Below the pieces are notes generated by a model. The model was not told where the DNA came from, made no database searches, and worked only from the letters and a program-made list of their open reading frames with translations. Shown piece after piece: positions 24,068 through 25,598 of a stretch of 25,598 nt of DNA. This DNA comes from Clostridia bacterium (lineage in GTDB: Bacteria > Bacillota > Clostridia > Christensenellales > UBA3700): the NCBI GenBank assembly GCA_900772745.1, contig CAAGRV010000024.1:1-25598 (forward strand), in the 5' to 3' direction. Within the stretch, counting starts at the first letter, position 1, and every line of letters begins with the position of its first letter. Position numbers and translations under genes: made by a program.

Positions 24068-25598
24068 TGGCATTTTTACCAATTGAAAAAAACGAAATAA
24101 GTGGTCCAGTAGATTGGGTGTACGTCATAGGCGAGGCTTATGTCGATCACCCGTCTTTTGGGCACGCAATAGTATCAAGGCTCATAGAATATATGGGCTT
24201 TTCTATTGCTATAATATCTCAGCCGTCGTGCGATGAAGATTACACCAAGTTTGGCGAGCCAAAAATTGGTTTTTTGGTGACAAGTGGCGTTGTGGACAGT
24301 ATGGTCAACAACTATACTGTTGCCAAACAACCACGTAGCGAAGACGTTTATTCTGAGGGCGGCGTCGTAGGCAAGCGCCCTGACAGGTGTGTGGACGTCT
24401 ATTGCAACAATCTCAAAAGGCTTTTTCCAAGTTCACCTATTGTCATTGGTGGTATCGAGGCAAGTTTGAGAAGATTTGCCCACTATGACTATTGGGCGGA
24501 CAAGGTTTTGCCTAGTATTTTGGTGTCCAGCAAGGCGGATTTGCTCATCTATGGAATGGGCGAGCGACCTATCAAAGAGATATGCAATCTTGTTCGCAAG
24601 GGCATTCCACTTGCCAAAATCAAGGACGTAAGGGGTACTTGCTATCTGTCTAGCTATGACGATTTGTCTAGCAAGATGAAGAGCAATATCGAGAGCGGCA
24701 TTGTTGCTTTTTGCGAGAGTTTCGAAGAAGTAAAAAGTGATAAGATAGCGTATGTCAGAGCTTTCAACACCCAAACGCACAACAACGACCACGTGATTGG
24801 AAAAGTGGTATTGCAAAAGCACGGCGATATGTATCTTGTCCAAAACCAAATGCAGTTGCCACTTAGCGAGCAAGAGCTTGACGAAGTGTACAACTTGCCT
24901 TACGCAAGGACTTATCACCCAAGCTACAAGTTGGGAGTGCCTGCTATCCAAGAAGTCAAATACAGCATCACCCACGTAAGAGGTTGTTTTGGTTCTTGCA
25001 ACTATTGTGCAATCACTTACCACCAAGGCAGAGTTATCCAAAAGCGTTCCAAAGAGAGCGTACTCAAAGAGGCGGAAGATTTTACCCACGACCCAGATTT
25101 CAAGGGGTATATTCACGATATTGGCGGACCTACTGCCAATTTCCGCAACACGGCTTGCTCCAAGCAAACTACCAAGGGCGTTTGTCCAACCCGCCAATGT
25201 ATAGGTTGGAAAAAGTGTAACAATCTTGAAGTTGACCACAACGAATACCTTGACTTGCTCCGCAGTCTTAGACAAATCGAAGGTATCAAAAAGGTATTTA
25301 TCCGCAGTGGTATTCGCTATGACTATGTTATGTATGACAAGAGCGACGAGTTTTTGAGAGAGATCATCAAATACCATGTGAGCGGACAACTCAAAGTTGC
25401 GCCAGAGCACGTGAGCGACAACGTTCTCAAAAATATGAACAAGCCAAGCTTTGACTTGTACTTGCAGTTCAAGGAAAAGTTCGACGCAATCAACCAAAAA
25501 TTGGGAATGAAACAATATCTTGTTCCTTATTTGATTTCATCGCACCCAGGTTGTACGCTCGATGATGCAATCAATCTTGCCTTGTATCTAAAATCAAT
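24067..25598 (+). CDS. ygiQ: YgiQ-family radical SAM protein (3' end outside window)
   Basis: 510 residues are visible. The start AFLPIEKNEI and the region DWVYVIGEAYVDHPSFGHAI near 17-36 are typical of the YgiQ/UPF0313 family. The radical-SAM cluster motif is C307-x3-C311-x2-C314 in RGCFGSCNYCAIT. Further family blocks are GGPTANFRN, the Cys-rich stretch after it, RSGIRYDY and LKVAPEH. The family reaction is not established. ATG 24067 overlaps the purL stop by one base (TAATG), so it is read by coupling from purL and belongs to the pur transcript. The frame is still open at the window edge. Confidence 0.95.
   Translation, partial: MAFLPIEKNEISGPVDWVYVIGEAYVDHPSFGHAIVSRLIEYMGFSIAIISQPSCDEDYTKFGEPKIGFLVTSGVVDSMVNNYTVAKQPRSEDVYSEGGVVGKRPDRCVDVYCNNLKRLFPSSPIVIGGIEASLRRFAHYDYWADKVLPSILVSSKADLLIYGMGERPIKEICNLVRKGIPLAKIKDVRGTCYLSSYDDLSSKMKSNIESGIVAFCESFEEVKSDKIAYVRAFNTQTHNNDHVIGKVVLQKHGDMYLVQNQMQLPLSEQELDEVYNLPYARTYHPSYKLGVPAIQEVKYSITHVRGCFGSCNYCAITYHQGRVIQKRSKESVLKEAEDFTHDPDFKGYIHDIGGPTANFRNTACSKQTTKGVCPTRQCIGWKKCNNLEVDHNEYLDLLRSLRQIEGIKKVFIRSGIRYDYVMYDKSDEFLREIIKYHVSGQLKVAPEHVSDNVLKNMNKPSFDLYLQFKEKFDAINQKLGMKQYLVPYLISSHPGCTLDDAINLALYLKS

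Noticed and set aside
24433..25515. Long minus-strand open frame of 360 codons
   Set aside because: It lies entirely antisense to ygiQ, whose protein matches its family throughout; it is a codon-usage shadow.

Overview
The window looks like a chromosomal segment of a low-to-middle GC Gram-positive anaerobe of the Bacillota, most likely class Clostridia. Supporting signs are strong Shine-Dalgarno sites, sigma-A promoters with 17-base spacers, TGA used as a stop (code 11), an FMN riboswitch in front of an ECF-type riboflavin transporter, the nadD-yqeK-rsfS order, and a single-chain purL of 1245 residues. I cannot place it below class from sequence alone. I see no insertion sequence, phage gene, CRISPR array, tRNA or rRNA.

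Layout. (1) 1-806: the last codons of a plus-strand gene and its terminator run into the 3' end of a convergent minus-strand gene for a four-helix membrane protein. (2) 932-4730: plus operon of a fused nadD-yqeK, rsfS, a YhcN-like ORF, pyrimidine-nucleoside phosphorylase and deoC, ended by a bidirectional terminator. (3) 4934-5808: minus-strand ribU under an FMN riboswitch. (4) 5792-10735: plus operon tsaE-tsaB-rimI, an alpha/beta hydrolase with no normal start codon, a membrane-anchored MurF-like ligase, and a D-Ala-D-Ala ligase. (5) 10708-14573: icd (plus), a WYL regulator (minus) and gdhA (plus), which together make and consume 2-oxoglutarate. (6) 14526-15297: a 772-base spacer with a 21-base tandem repeat array, four DnaA-box-like sites and the pur promoter. 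(7) 15298-24067: purE-purM-purN-purH-purD-purL. (8) 24067-end: ygiQ, cut by the window edge.

How the genes work together. The pur operon covers most of the path from phosphoribosylamine to IMP, but purF, purC, purB and purK are not here. The pdp-deoC pair turns pyrimidine nucleosides into deoxyribose phosphate and then acetaldehyde plus glyceraldehyde-3-phosphate. icd makes NADPH and 2-oxoglutarate, and gdhA uses both to fix ammonia. tsaE/tsaB belong to t6A tRNA modification, and murF-like/ddl to peptidoglycan precursor synthesis.

Most of the content is ordinary housekeeping. The items most worth a second look are the probable ATT start of the hydrolase at 7239, the DnaA-box cluster and 21-base array between gdhA and purE, two operons whose promoters predict leaderless mRNAs (nadD and tsaE), a 104-base gene overlap at pdp, and a MurF-like ligase whose N-terminal substrate domain is replaced by a membrane domain. 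I do not see evidence of a wholly new defence or mobile system.
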